Source of the DNA: Mugil cephalus | Taxonomy: Eukaryota > Chordata > Actinopteri > Mugiliformes > Mugilidae | Assembly (NCBI RefSeq): GCF_022458985.1 | Contig: NC_061786.1 | Span: forward strand, 22,073,974 to 22,137,973 | Direction of reading: 5' to 3' | Length of the DNA stretch: 64,000 nt | Part shown: one piece after another, positions 40,701 through 52,419 of the stretch | How the letters are laid out: each line of letters starts with the position of its first letter | Numbering within the stretch: the first letter of the stretch is position 1 | Translations under genes and position numbers: made by a program | Notes under the pieces: model-generated | The model's input: only the letters and a program-made list of their open reading frames with translations | Database searches by the model: none | Told to the model about the DNA's origin: nothing

Positions 40701-43700
40701 CCACAAAAAAGTCATTTAATTTGAATTTCTTGCAAATCCAACAGATCAAATTACATTTTTTTTCTGACAGCAGTGATTTCTCTTTAACATACAGTATTTC
40801 TGGTTGTACAGTTTGTATTTTACCAGATTATACTCCCTTAACATCTCCCGTAGAAAAACTCAAATCACTAAACTGACGATTGCTAAATTAATTTTTAACA
40901 TTTTGAGATTCAAAAACCCGGCTCTTGTGAATCTCCGCTCCGCTCTGCTCTGCTTTTCCTAACGCCCTCGGTTGCACGCACAGATCCGAATCACAGGAGG
41001 ACGAACCCGCTCCGAGGGCCGCGTGGAGGTTCTGAGTTCAGACCCCAACGGGACGGAGAGCTGGGGTCTGGTCTGCGGAGAGACCTGGAGCACCAAGGAG
41101 GCCATGGTGGCCTGCAGGCAGCTGGGCTTAGGCTACGCTAACCAGGCCCTGCAAGTAGGTCATTAACACCACAGAGGACGGCAGATGGGACGTATGCAAA
41201 TTTAATACGCTGTCATTTACACACATTTCCTCGATTCTGGTGCAGCAACGTGGCTCATGCTGTGATACTTTGAAAAGGATCTTTCCATTCTGCTTTGATG
41301 AGAGCGCTTTACGTCTCTCAGTAAACTCCAGAGGACGACGTCATTTAAAAAGTTCCATCTGGAGCTGAGATACTCGTCTGGCAGCAGCGACCGAGCAGGA
41401 ACGAGTTTACTGTCACGTAATCATGCGTCTGCCACGACTGAGTAGAGATATAAAAGCGTTCTGTGCACATATATTAAGACGCATCACACTAATGATGATA
41501 TAATGACAGTGTATTATAATTTCCATATGGAGTAGACGTCTCCTCCTCTACACGGAGGAAGAACGACATGTTGTGTTTAGGTCTGTTGATCCAAACAAGC
41601 CCACATGAAGTTTCTAATCAAACTCCAAACCACTCACCGCCAAAAGCCAAGCGGTGACCTCATCTGGAAACAATGCCGACTTATCCTCGCCCAGAAAAAA
41701 AAAACTAACCGAAACTACTGCCACCGCTGCTGCTTCAAAACTACACGTTCTCCTCAGACAGTTCAGAGACAGGACAGGAAGCGTGTCCCCTCACTGACTC
41801 CCAGCAGGACGCTCTCTGCAGATCCGGATAGTGGGCGGCCGGAGCAGTTATGAGGGCCGGGTGGAGGTTCAGGTGGGGTCCAAGTGGGGCACAGTGTGCA
41901 GCACAGGCTGGACCACAAAGGAAGCCATGGTGGTTTGCAGGCAGCTAGGGCTCGGATACTCCATGCATGCCATCACTGTAAGTAGGACCACGGTCAGACA
42001 CTCAAGAAATAACACAAGAAATTATTGCATTTAAAGAAAGTCTGGAACCAAAAATAGATTTCTACCTTTTTGTCCTGAGTCTGAGGAAACAGAGGAGCAA
42101 CTCATGAACATGTTAATGAGACGTTTAGAGTTTAGAGGCAGCAAACTAAGAGCCAACAAACTTAAAAAGAAATAAAAGAAACTTAAAAACTTAAAAGAAA
42201 TAAATCAAAAATCTGCACAGCAAACGTCTTGCAAAGAAGGATAAACACTTAAAATGAGTTAAAGCTCGAGTCTGAGGCCGCGTTTGTTATTAGAGCCACA
42301 CACACAAAAATAAAAGTATAAAAATAAATGTGAACCCAGATTTTAATCCAAGCTCATTACTGATATTTTATGATGCAGACATAAACTGAAAAACCACATT
42401 TGTATTTATAGGGTTGTGCACTAAAACCAAATGAAAGATTTTTTCCCCTTAGTGAGAAAAAAAATGCAAATAATAAACATATAAACAAAAAAAATATGAG
42501 AAAAAACAAAACGCACACAGACAAACTGAAACTCAATACAAGATGACACTAAATGACAGAACATTAAACATTAAACAGTCAGTTCAAGCTTTTAATAAAT
42601 TTACTATTTGTTTGCCACATTTTGTGAAATCTATAATGAGTCTAATGTTTTCTAAATGTAACACATTTCCTTGTTCCCTTGTGCCGTAATTTTAAATGTT
42701 GGAGGTTTCTCATATTTCCAAAATTGTAGAAGCAGTTTTCTGTCCAACATCACTGACAAGGAGATAAATCTGCCAGGTTCAAAAACCCTAAATAACACGG
42801 TCAAAGGGACAAGAGGAATTAATGTTTTTTTTTCCAGAACAGTTTCTAAACCCACAGAACAAAGAGCATAACACATTTAATTTATTACTCTGTGTTTCAC
42901 TGGGAATGTGGCAACTTTAATTAAAGCTGGAGGAAAGAACTAGTTTTAAATACACACTAATAATTAGTTATTTAAGGGTTTGATCATTTATTGGGCTTCG
43001 TCAGAACTTTTAAAGAAAATTGACAACTTTAAAAAGTGTGATTAAAAAAAAAAAGTGTGGATATATATGAATATAGTTGCCGTACAGTAAGTAGTGTTAT
43101 TACTGAATCACTTGAACAAAGTTATCGTCCTCCAGAGATAATAAACTGAGCGTTACACTGTGTGCAGCCAAGAATGAGCCCAGAACATCTGTTTTCCAGA
43201 GCAGCAGCAGCAGCATCGCTCTGAATTCTCTGTGAATGATTAAGTCCTGATAGATGCTCCGTGTTTCTTTGGGTTTTTTTTGTTTGTTGGTTGTTGTCTA
43301 ACTCCTCCTCCTGCCCTCCCTAACACCACCACCACCACCACCACGGCTCTAAGGAAACCTGGTACTGGGACAGCAGCAACGTGACGGAGATGGTGATGAG
43401 CGGCGTGAAGTGCACAGGAAGCGAGATGTCTCTGAGCCAGTGCCAGCACCACAAAACCGTCAGCTGTCAGAAAGCTGCAGCCAAGTTTGCAGCCGGCGTC
43501 ATCTGCTCCGAGAGTGAGTTTGTGTCGTCGCTACATCTACGGCTCATGATCCTCAACGGTGCAACAATCCTGCACTATTTTATAATCCAGTCCAAAGGTT
43601 TCCAAAGTGCACACGAGCAGGGAAAGAACTGGAACAAAAAAGTGCTGCAGGGTTTTCAGATAAAATCCAAAAAACAGTGAGATCCAATAATGATTATTAA

Positions 43701-46700
43701 ACAGACAACATGAGCAGAGACAAAGGGACAGACAGGACTAAATAAACACACATGAGGGGAAACACAGAAAGCAAAGAAGGACAAGAAACTAAAATAAAAA
43801 CATATTCCTGTAACCCCACCACGTCTCTGTGTCCAGCTGCCTCCGATCTGGTCCTGAACGCCTCCCTGGTCCAGCAGACCGTCTACATCGAGGACCGTCC
43901 CCTCCACATGCTGTACTGCGCCGCCGAGGAGGACTGCCTCTCCAAGTCCGCCGCCAAGGCCAACTGGCCGTACGGACACCGGCGCCTCCTCCGCTTCTCC
44001 TCCCAGATCCACAACATCGGCCGCGCCGACTTCAAGCCCAAGGCCGGGCGCCACTCCTGGGTCTGGCACGCCTGCCACGGGTAACGACGCCGTATTTATT
44101 TAACCAGGGGTCTCTGGCTCAGATGATATAGGATGTATCTAGAGTAAACTGAATCCTGGTGACGAACATGTTGGAGCTCATTCATGGTCTTTGTCTCTTT
44201 TTAAAGACAAGACTCTGAAGTTTCTATCATAAAAGTCAGAATCACTCTAAGTGGTTTAGTTCTGGAGGAATCACAGTTGGAACACAGTTAAAAAAAGTAA
44301 CAATTTGTTGATGTGTTGGTTGAATCTTATAATGACTTTTATCAAAGAAATCAGATGAAAACGACTCATTGCATCATGCAGCATTTAACTTGTGTCCCTT
44401 ATATCACCCAGAGGAATGACAAAGGGTTAAACTCATTCAGGGATACTTAAGGTTTGAAGTTTAAAAGCTGTTTCCTATGACTTTCTGGTTGTTTTTGTTT
44501 CTTCTGTGCACCAGCTGACAAAGCTCAGACTTGTAGAAGTAAAAACATTATGACAAACATGTCAACTTCTACCCAGTAGAGAACAAATAGTTTTTATTTG
44601 AGAAAGGTAACACAGATTTAAAGATTTATATTTGCAAAATATGTCATTTGAATTATTATTTTTCTGTGTTCTCTCTCATTATAAGACAAATATATAGCAC
44701 ATCAACAATTCTCTGTTTTTATAACAGAATTAAAGCCTCTTCCTGTTAAGTCATGTTTTTAAAGAAATGTGACCATATATTTCAGGAAAGCTTGATGATA
44801 TTTTCCCCTTTAGATGGAGCATTTTCTCAGTTTGTCGGTACTTTTGGTCACTCATCTTTATTTATTTATTTTTCTTACGTGTTGTGCAGCCACTACCACA
44901 GCATGGATATTTTCACCCACTATGATCTGCTCAACGCCAACGGCACCAAAGTGGCCGAGGGACACAAAGCCAGTTTCTGCCTGGAGGACACGGACTGTCA
45001 AGAGGGTGAGAAAATCCTTCAGAAATATTAATAATGATCCAGATAATAATCTAAATTTAACGTTTTCAGATGCTACAGCTTTTAGAAAGTGAACGTTTAA
45101 AGCTCTGTCACAGGTTTTATATCAGGTTTTATATCCGTGACCCTCAGGTGTTTCTAAACGCTACGAATGCGCCAACTTCGGCGATCAGGGCATCACCGTG
45201 GGCTGCTGGGATTTGTACCGACACGACATCGACTGCCAGTGGATCGACATGACCGACGTCAAACCTGGAAACTACATCTTTCAGGTGAGTGGCTCAAAGC
45301 AAAAAGAGTTAAAGTTAAAATATTTAACACTTTACCACATCACAAGCTTCACGGACAGAATAAAGAGTGATATCTACTGAAAAATTATACAATTAACAAT
45401 TAGTGGTATCAACACAAACTAAAATGTACAGGCCACAGCATTTAATTGAATTTAATTGAAGAAGAATAAAGTTTTTTAAGCTTTACCACAGACTGTAAAA
45501 AGAGTGGACGCCATGACAGTTCCTCACATAGACTGTGTATAAACACAGACAACACGTCTCCACTTCGTTGCATTGTCTGAGTCTGATGCTCTGAGGGCGG
45601 AGCCACTATATTAATGCCCCGCCCACACTTCCTCCAGACTCATTGACGTTAATACTACGCTCTGAACTAAAACTAAACTTATCCAAGAAATTGACACTTG
45701 AACATTCATCAACATTATATTAACTACCTAAAATGATAGAAACCACGCTTAAAAGTGATGTATTTGACGTGTATTTTAGTTTGCCCCGCCCACTAACGTG
45801 AAGGGGTGGAGCTTATGACCTATACTACAGCCTCCAGCCACCAGAGGGAGCTCTACTTGCTTTGCTTGCTTAGAGGAGCAGTTCCACCATCCGTCTTTAT
45901 ACGTTCTATGGCTCCTCTGAAGTGACGCCAAAGCCAGTAGAGCTCCCCCTGGTGGCTGGAGGCTGCAGTATAGGTCATAAGCTCCACCCCCTCCATGTTA
46001 GTGGGCGGGACTTGGGCCAGACTAAAACAATAAAATACATGTTAAATAAGTTTTTCAAGGATGCTTTCTGTCATTTTAGGTAGTTAATATAATACTGATT
46101 AGTATTATTGTGATTATATGTATTCTGATAAGTTTTGTTTCAGTTATGTGACGCTACAGAAACAGGAAGTGACATCACATTCATTCATCCAGGTCATGAT
46201 TTATCCAAACATGTTAAAAAAGCAGCTCCTTCAGTTTGGACTAACTAAGTACATCTTCTATTACATCTTCTCTAAAGCCACTCGTGTGTTTTCATGCACC
46301 GACTGCAGCGCTGTTTTGTAACTACTAATAGGAAAAGAACTGTGCATTTAAACGTTTCAGGTCGTGATCAATCCAAACTACGAAGTGGCCGAGAGCGACT
46401 TCACCAACAACGGCATGAAATGCAACTGCAAATACGACGGACATCGGATCTGGCTCCACAACTGCCACACTGGTAAGAAACAAATCCTACGATAACTTTA
46501 CAGCAACACAAGGGTGGGAAACAATACCGATATATGGTGATACTTTTACTTTCGATACAATATCAATTTTGATTGTCTTAGTATCGATTTTAAAAGGAAA
46601 AGTCATGTTTTTCACCTCCACATTTTCTGTGCAAGTTCAATAAACTGGAAATGGATCATTTGGATTAATATTGAAACATCTGTTTTTTGACTCAATTTGT

Positions 46701-47095
46701 CTAATGAATTATCACTGTCATCTGATTTACTACAGTATATACAACTTATGTTTTAAGCTAAAATTTCTCAGTAAACTATGTAGAATATTGCAATAGATCA
46801 AAATAACGTATCCCACGTCTATTGAAACCGTTTGTGGATTTATTTTCCTCTTTAATTTATTCATTTATTTATTCCAGACTATTTTTAAATAGTCATAAAA
46901 TAACTGCAATCGCTTTGTTCTTTGCCTTTCTTCTTTAGGTAAACACATTAATAAAAACGTTACGCTGCACTCAGGCCAGTGGTTCTTATCATTTATTCAT
47001 TTTCTGTAATCCGTCCCACAGGTGATGCGTTCAGCGAGGAGGCTGAGAAGAGATTTGACAAATACCCCGGACAACTCAACAACAAGATTTCTTAA
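28731..47095 (+). CDS. loxl3: Lysyl oxidase-like 3
   Basis: A secreted copper amine oxidase that oxidises peptidyl lysine in collagen and elastin. Coding exons: 28731-29076, 30243-30406, 31786-32003, 37642-37849, 37938-38118, 40329-40483, then 40984-41154 or 41822-41977, 43354-43513, 43837-44080, 44890-45005, 45148-45284, 46361-46472 and 47022-47095. All phases agree; 761 residues with the first alternative, 756 with the second (human about 753). Order: signal peptide, (SP)n linker, four SRCR domains, then the LOX domain with the copper site [20 protein letters not shown], the LTQ lysine in EGHKASFC and its tyrosine partner in [31 protein letters not shown] and [15 protein letters not shown] favour LOXL3 over LOXL2. 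A teleost a/b ohnologue suffix cannot be assigned. Confidence 0.93.
30436..31095 (+). repeat. Direct duplication inside loxl3 intron 3
   Basis: Segments 30436-30625 and about 30896-31095 are near copies (GGTAATTAATAAACCGTTATGAGT; ACCCACATGGAAGACATTTA; CCTCTGTGCAACTACCACAC, each written separately), offset by about 460 bp. A dispersed repeat (30655-30825) sits between them. Confidence 0.75.
30655..30825 (-). repeat. Dispersed repeat, copy in loxl3 intron 3
   Basis: This is the reverse complement of 44141-44305 in a later loxl3 intron (AACTAAACCACTTAGAGTGA against TCACTCTAAGTGGTTTAGTT). The family continues past 44305, and that continuation recurs in an mrps26 intron near 49560-49650. Family unknown. 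Confidence 0.7.
33083..33160. repeat. TATAT-rich microsatellite in loxl3 intron 4
   Basis: TATATTATATA units followed by pure TA and more TATATAAATA. Confidence 0.9.
34377..34673. repeat. Tandem duplication with a GATA microsatellite between the copies
   Basis: CAGAAATAAA...GAGAAAGGTCAGAAAAAGATG and AAAACGCTTCTTCTTCTTT occur in both 34377-34500 and 34547-34673. (ATAG)n at 34508-34532 separates them. Confidence 0.75.
35108..35142. repeat. GT microsatellite
   Basis: ACGTGTGTGTGTGTGTGT followed by an interrupted ATGTGCGCATACATGCA. Confidence 0.85.
35518..37440. other. Rest of loxl3 intron 4, nothing recognised
   Basis: AT-rich, with a short TAATAATAA run near 35535. No exon or complete repeat is evident. 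Confidence 0.4.
38626..38698 (+). tRNA. tRNA-Phe (GAA)
   Basis: A 73-nt intronless cloverleaf, identical to the copy at 39543, inside loxl3 intron 6 on the gene's strand. A TTTT run at about 38711 can serve as Pol III terminator. The 5' flank differs from the other copies. Confidence 0.95.
39543..39615 (+). tRNA. tRNA-Phe (GAA)
   Basis: A 73-nt intronless cloverleaf with anticodon GAA and a perfect acceptor stem. TTTT at about 39627 is a likely terminator. It shares about 360 bp of 5' flank with the minus-strand gene at 10479. Confidence 0.95.
39640..39795 (+). mobile_element. Internally deleted Tc1-like remnant
   Basis: GATCAGCCACAGCATTACGA and CCACTGACGGGAGAAGTGAA form the Tc1-type end, joined through a short linker to CTTGTGGATGTTCCATAGAT from the middle of the element and GACCAGACTAGACCAGA. 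Its parts match the remnant in mavs B intron 2. Confidence 0.6.
40984..41154 (+). other. loxl3 SRCR-4 exon, version A
   Basis: Phase 0 at both ends, 57 codons, acceptor CACGCACAG and donor GTAGGT. It encodes [17 protein letters not shown], then an NGT sequon, WGLVCGETW and [15 protein letters not shown]. It aligns with the vertebrate LOXL3 exon without gaps and so is the ancestral-looking version. Confidence 0.85.
41822..41977 (+). other. loxl3 SRCR-4 exon, version B
   Basis: Phase 0 at both ends, 52 codons, acceptor CTCTGCAG and donor GTAAGT. It encodes [26 protein letters not shown] and [15 protein letters not shown]. It is 5 codons shorter than version A and lacks its sequon. Both keep the two SRCR cysteines of this half-domain, so either can precede [12 protein letters not shown] of the next exon. 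Confidence 0.8.
45718..46092. repeat. Long palindrome (foldback element) in loxl3 intron 12
   Basis: Arms of about 145 bp (45718-45863 and about 45940-46092) read as reverse complements, e.g. GGAGCTTATGACCTATACTA against its mirror near 45970. The loop is about 80 bp. CTCCAGCCACCAG(A/G)GGGAGCTC is a landmark common in teleost repeats. Confidence 0.75.
46511..46815. repeat. Probable MITE remnant in loxl3 intron 13
   Basis: The left side GTGGGAAACAATACCGATA is roughly mirrored by AATAACGTATCCCAC on the right. The interior has GATACAATATCAATTTTGAT-type sequence. Ends are imperfect and no target duplication is seen. Confidence 0.4.
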
Positions 47096-48640
47096 TGACA
47101 ACAAACACACATGAACTCACCAGCTCGGAAACCTTTTCTGTTTTCAGGTGCTAAAACATGGACCCCCACCACATATCTCTGATCTGTAGTCATTAAAGAA
47201 ACCAACATTTCTTTTTTTTTGTTTTATAAATGTTTTGTACGTCTCGAGTTATTATACTTGAATGTTCAAGTGTTTGTTTTTCTTTCTAGACTGATGTGAG
47301 TGTGTGTTTGCTGCGTTTTTATCACAAGTTAACACGTTGTGATGTGCACCAGCCTCCTGTTGAATGTCTTAAAAGCAGTTTTATCTTTGTTTTTTTTTTT
47401 AGCAGGTTCATAAATAAAAGAGGAAGGAAGTGAGAAAATCTGAGAAAAACATAGAGAAAGAGATGCAGCTTCATGAAAGTCAGAGATCATCGGTGAGTTA
47501 GCTTAACGGCTAAAGGTGGAGGAGCCGCAGTTACAGTTTTTGAATGTATTTATTGCCAACATGAAGGCGCTCAAAGAATAAAAAATAATAAAAAAAAACT
47601 TTTAATTATCAGTTAATGTAAATCCAAAGTGTTTGGGAAACTGTTTATAGCTTTAGTCTGTTGCTGAATGTATTCTGATGTAATCAAACTCCGCTGCACC
47701 AAATAAAACAGAGAGGAAAGTTATTCTTCTACATCTGTGAGAATGATTCAAACAAGTTAAAATCATTTCAGATGCAGAAATGTTTGCTGCTACTGTTCCT
47801 GTAACTTCTTTTTTTTTTTTATTCGGGGATCTGAATATTCAGGTCGGAAAATACTGAAATATATGAATAACAGAACCAAAAAAAGCTCCATAAAACAACT
47901 CTGGGTTTTCTTTGAAGACGTTTCAGACGAGTCTTCAGCTCTAAATGATCATTTTAGATTTTATTAACGTGCAAATAATTAATCTGGATTAAATTAACGG
48001 AACAAACTGTGATCTGAATTCAGTAGTTGGAGGCGTTCGGGCTCAGATTAGCAGCGCTGGAAGGAAAACTTAAAGGACCCGTGTCTGGGATATGACGCCA
48101 TCTAGTGGTGAGACTGCAGACTCTCAGCTTACAGCTTCTTTCTCCTCCAGGTATGTGTCTTGAGTTCAGGTTTTCTTTTCAGGAAGCTGCCAGGAAGTAC
48201 GCTCGCCTTCCAAAGTTAAAGCCCTTGAATATGCTGGATTTTCCAAAATAAAATGTTCACCGTTACATTATTTGTAAAAATGGCGCAAATTAAGAAAACT
48301 GTAATTTAATTATACTTCCTGGTATAATATGAATTGGAGCATTAATATAAGTAAAAAAAAACTTACGTAGATGTATATACATCAGAATAATTATACATGA
48401 TTATATTTACTTCCTTTATTTGTTGTTAACTCAAGGAAAAAAAAAACATTAATTTACTTCACACATCGAACGTGGAGACTCAAACGAGGACGAACACGAA
48501 GCAGAAACATTGAAAATAAAGCGTCAGGTCCAGGTCTGAGCCGACTCCGACTCCGACGCTGTTCAGAGTTCAGGTTTGAAACATCCTCCTCCGGGTTCAT
48601 GTACCGAGTCCCGACTGTAACACACACAGACGCTGCTTTT
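47096..48640. other. loxl3 3' UTR and the tail-to-tail gap to mrps26
   Basis: loxl3 (+) and mrps26 (-) converge here. ATTAAA near 47193 and AATAAA near 47413 and 47577 are candidate loxl3 poly(A) signals. No other gene is seen. Confidence 0.5.
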
Positions 48641-51146
48641 TCACCGCAGCAGCGTCTGTTTCACGACCCTCCCCTCCTTGTCCAGGGCGAAGTTGTAATT
48701 CTTCGGATTGTCCAGAGCCTCCTCGATTCGCTGATCCAAGTTCTCCAAGGTGATGAAGTTCTTCACGTCCTCCTGTAAGAAAGCAAACGTGAACCGGAGA
48801 TCGAATTTAAAAACTGAATTACGCCGGATTTGTTTTTTTTTTTTTAAATCTGCATCACGTTCAGACCTGCAGCTGTAGAATCTCCTTCTCTTTCTCTTTG
48901 ATCAGTTCCTCCTTTTCCTGGTCGAGTTTAAGCGCAGCTTCGAGACGCTTCTGCTGAGCTTCCTCCTCCTCCTTCTGCACCCGCTGCATTCTGGAACAAA
49001 ACGGTCGAGATCTTAAAATCCATTTATGGAAAAGGAAAAGGATCTTCTTCCATGGAGTCCAGACTTTATACTCCACAGCAGATTGAAACCTTTTTCACGG
49101 TTGTCCTCGCTGATTAGTGGTTAAAATCCCTTGACTTATCTTCACATTGTACATGTGGAAATGCTCCAACGTTCACTATTAAACATAGTCCTGAGTTCTA
49201 CAGATTTTCCCCCAACGTTTAACTAATCGCTATCAATCAGGATTTATTTCCGACCTCATTTCTTCCTGGAAGACGATGGTTCCTCACTGTCCTTCAACTT
49301 TTTCATAATGCAGCGTTGAACAGTTCTTAACCCAGTTTTAGTAGTTTCTATAGACGGGATGTTCAACACTGAGGCTCTGAAGCATCTTTCACTCTATTGA
49401 ACGGGACTAGTTAGAAACTCTGTGATCACATTTGAGGCTTCATACGTCACAATGAAACAAGGGACGTGAGTGAATCTTTAGAGCCTCTTCATTAATGAAC
49501 CTCATATCACTGCAGCTTTTTGCAAAAGATCCAGACTGTACATAACTTATTATTGCACATTTCAACTAGAGTATGTGTTGGTTAAATCCTATAATGACTT
49601 TTATCAATGAAACCAGAAGAAAATGACGTTTTGCATCATGTAGCATTTACTCAAACATAACTCATGCACAGAGCTCTGACTGGTTTAAAAAGATGCTGCT
49701 GTCCCATAAAAACCCCCCAGAGCTACGAGAGAAATCATGAAGAATGTGACCAGAAGAAAACGATCCTCTGTCCCATGTGGAGGATGTTTTTAAAGGATCG
49801 TGAAACAGTCAGACAGACAAGAAGCCGGTTGAAGCCATTTTGTTGCACAACCACAAACACAACCTGAATTCCTTCAGAATCGTTCCCAAAAAAAGTAAAT
49901 CTACAGTGTTTGATTTGAATCTTTTCACATTAACTTTGTGTGGGACGTCCTTATGATCATCCCCATTATAAGTGGTTTCCAGTGAAGCTTTCATTCATAT
50001 ATATCTACACAAAACTGACGCTGAAACACTCGTCATCTCACTTCAAAGCAAAAATATGTGATATATGAATCAAGTAAGACGTCAATTTCAAAACGCTGAC
50101 ACTCGACTCTAATCCAGAAGCTTCTCAAGGCTTCATTCGCACATTTCTAGCAGTTTCTGTCTCAGTCTCCTCAGATGTTTTCTCTGCTCGATGCAGCCAA
50201 AGATTTGACCCTTTTCAAACAGACCAACATGGTTGTTGAAGAAATGAGGAGCAAAACATAACTAAAACATAATCGCTCACGCAGCAATTATCCAATAAGA
50301 GGCTCGTACCTATTAGTTAAATCACAGGTGGAGCCTTTTATTTCTTTATTTTTTTGTATTTTTTGCCTCTTCTCACCTGAGCGTGAGGAGACGCTGGTTC
50401 TCCTCATTGTTCCAGGCCATGAGGCGGCGATGCTCCTCCGCCTCCTGCCTCGCCCTCTCCTCCGCCCGGGAGCCCGTCTCCTCCTCGTACTTCTTCCGCA
50501 GCACCTCCTCCTTAAACGCCATGCTGACAAATACAAGAAAAAGAAGCTTTAAAATTATTTTCTTTTATTTCTCTACTTTGAAAACCAAACATTAATGTTT
50601 AAAGGGGCGTCTGCAGTCTGACATTATTTTAATTATTATTACTGTTTGTTCTGGTTGGGATGTAGCAGATAATTAATTTTCTTATAAATAGTTAATTTTG
50701 TTTAATAAGAAAAAAAAATTACATTATGATAAAACCACTGTTTAACTCCATCAACTTAGCAGAAAATTTAATAAAATATAAATATATAAAATATTTGCAA
50801 GAATAAAAATAAGGGAATTAAAATAAGTAAATAAAATAATAATAATAATATTTTTCCGTGAAATTAAGTGGATGTACAAACATTAAAAATTTATATTTTT
50901 AAACATCCTGGATTAATTCACGTACCGAAGCGCCGTCATCATGAGCTGGTACTCGGAGAATCTCTCCTTCATCACCACCATCTCCACCGGGTCCACGGGT
51001 GGAGGCACTTTAATCCGCCCCTCCTTGGACTTGGCCACCGGGTCCCCGCGGGACTTTCGGCCGCGCACAGCCTCGACGAGCACGGCTCTCCCGGGCGAGA
51101 GGAGCCGGGAAACCTGGGCGCTCCGCCGGGAAACTACCTGGAACAT
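48641..51146 (-). CDS. mrps26: Mitochondrial small ribosomal subunit protein mS26
   Basis: A component of the mitochondrial 28S ribosomal subunit. Exons on the minus strand: 51146-50926, 50523-50377, 48990-48867 and 48772-48641; phases agree and give 207 residues (human 205). It starts [16 protein letters not shown], a basic presequence. Matches to the human protein are [50 protein letters not shown] and, at the end, [20 protein letters not shown]. The middle is a Glu/Lys/Arg-rich coiled coil. The first intron-free ATG of exon 1 was used. CGGAAGTG (51308-51315) upstream is an ETS/GABP-type site usual for nuclear-encoded mitochondrial genes. Confidence 0.93.
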
Positions 51147-51307
51147 GTCGGCGTGGAAACGTCGCTACAGCCGCGGGTTCTTCAGTCGCTAAAATGTCGC
51201 GGGTGATGGAAACATTTAAAGTTATAAAAAATGTGTGTTTAGAGTTCACATTGAGACAGAAATGTTATCGACACAAGGCGACGGCCATGTTGTTGACCTC
51301 TGACCGG

Positions 51308-51315
51308 CGGAAGTG
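51308..51315 (+). promoter_or_regulatory. ETS/GABP-type site upstream of mrps26
   Basis: CGGAAGTG lies about 160 bp before the mrps26 start. The nearby CAACATGGCC (minus strand, about 51283-51292) resembles a YY1 core. Motif-level evidence only. Confidence 0.4.
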
Positions 51316-51419
51316 ATTATTAACATAGAAAGACTCTACCGCCACCTACTGGTGGGAGGTGATATCGGTCCGATAAAAATAATTAAGACAGATTCATTAT
51401 AAATCTGAATGTTTTTTAG

Positions 51420-52300
51420 ATTATTAATCAGTTAAGATAAGATAAGATACGATTTTTTCATGGACGTGTCTACCCAATTTATAGGAGGTAAACTTTGTCC
51501 CAGCACCCCTAAAAATAAGACAATAATAAAATAATAATAAAATTAATAAGAATAAAACAAAAAGTTTTTCTTGTTTTTTTAAAAAAGAAAAAAAAAAGAA
51601 AAAAGATTTGCCTATGATAATATGACAAACAAAATCAGTGCACATTTTCATACACTGTGAACTCTTTAATTTAATTTAATTTAATTTGTACAGATACCCT
51701 TAAGAGTAACACATCTTTTGGCTTTCTTAAAATATTACATGAATATATATTTATTTATTATTGTGAATTCTGAATTAAGTGGTTGACAATACAGACATCT
51801 GTCCAATAAATCCTGTTCTTTCTGTATTATCCTGATGATAATATTTGAGGGAAAATGTGTTTTATATTATGTTTTACTGCTGTTACAATGCTTCAATGAA
51901 TAGAATCAACTGTATATTTGTTATTTTTTAAAGAAAATTCTGCAGATAGAATATCTATATAGGCATAATAATAAAATATTAATCAATTACATGCATTGAA
52001 AGCAGCTTATAAATGCACAAGGAGACTTTGGACATATCTCAGGGTCAGTGGATTTTACTGCAGACAGTTTGTCTAAAAACCAGTCACCTAAACAATGGCT
52101 CAGCTGCAAGACACGATAATAAACGTGCTCCGTGCTGTTAAGCTACTGTTCACACCTGTGACCCATCAGGACGCTGCCTTAATTCCACCATTTCTTCAAA
52201 ACAAACAAACAAAAACTTGTTAAACCCAAACACTGACAACACTAATTCTATTATGTATTTTTAATTTATCTATCAAAAGGTTTGAGTGTTTTCTTTCTTT
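51420..52300. other. AT-rich intergenic stretch
   Basis: Contains poly(T)/poly(A) runs and AATTTAATTTAATTTAATTT near 51668. No gene seen. Confidence 0.5.
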
Positions 52301-52307
52301 TCTTCAG

Positions 52308-52419
52308 TGTGATTCCTGGAGTCAGACCAGTGACCGAGGCATCGATGAACTCGTTCCAGCTCCAGTCAGGAACAGAGGATGATGGGAAATCACAGTCCGG
52401 TGACATTGAAAGTCGTAGG
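52308..52419 (+). other. Orphan exon-like segment
   Basis: A CTTTCTTTTCTTCAG acceptor-like sequence precedes a frame open for about 37 codons (VIPGVRPVTEASMNSFQLQS, then GTEDDGKSQSGDIES) up to CGTAG followed by GTAAGA. I do not recognise the peptide and find no partner exon on this strand, so it may be chance or an exon of an unrecognised transcript. Confidence 0.2.

Noticed and set aside
40984-41977. Constitutive joint inclusion of both SRCR-4 exons
   Set aside because: It would be in frame but would repeat half a domain and break the SRCR disulfide pattern, so exclusive use is more likely; not excluded by sequence alone.
43656-44078. 140-codon minus-strand frame
   Set aside because: It is antisense to the catalytic exon of loxl3.
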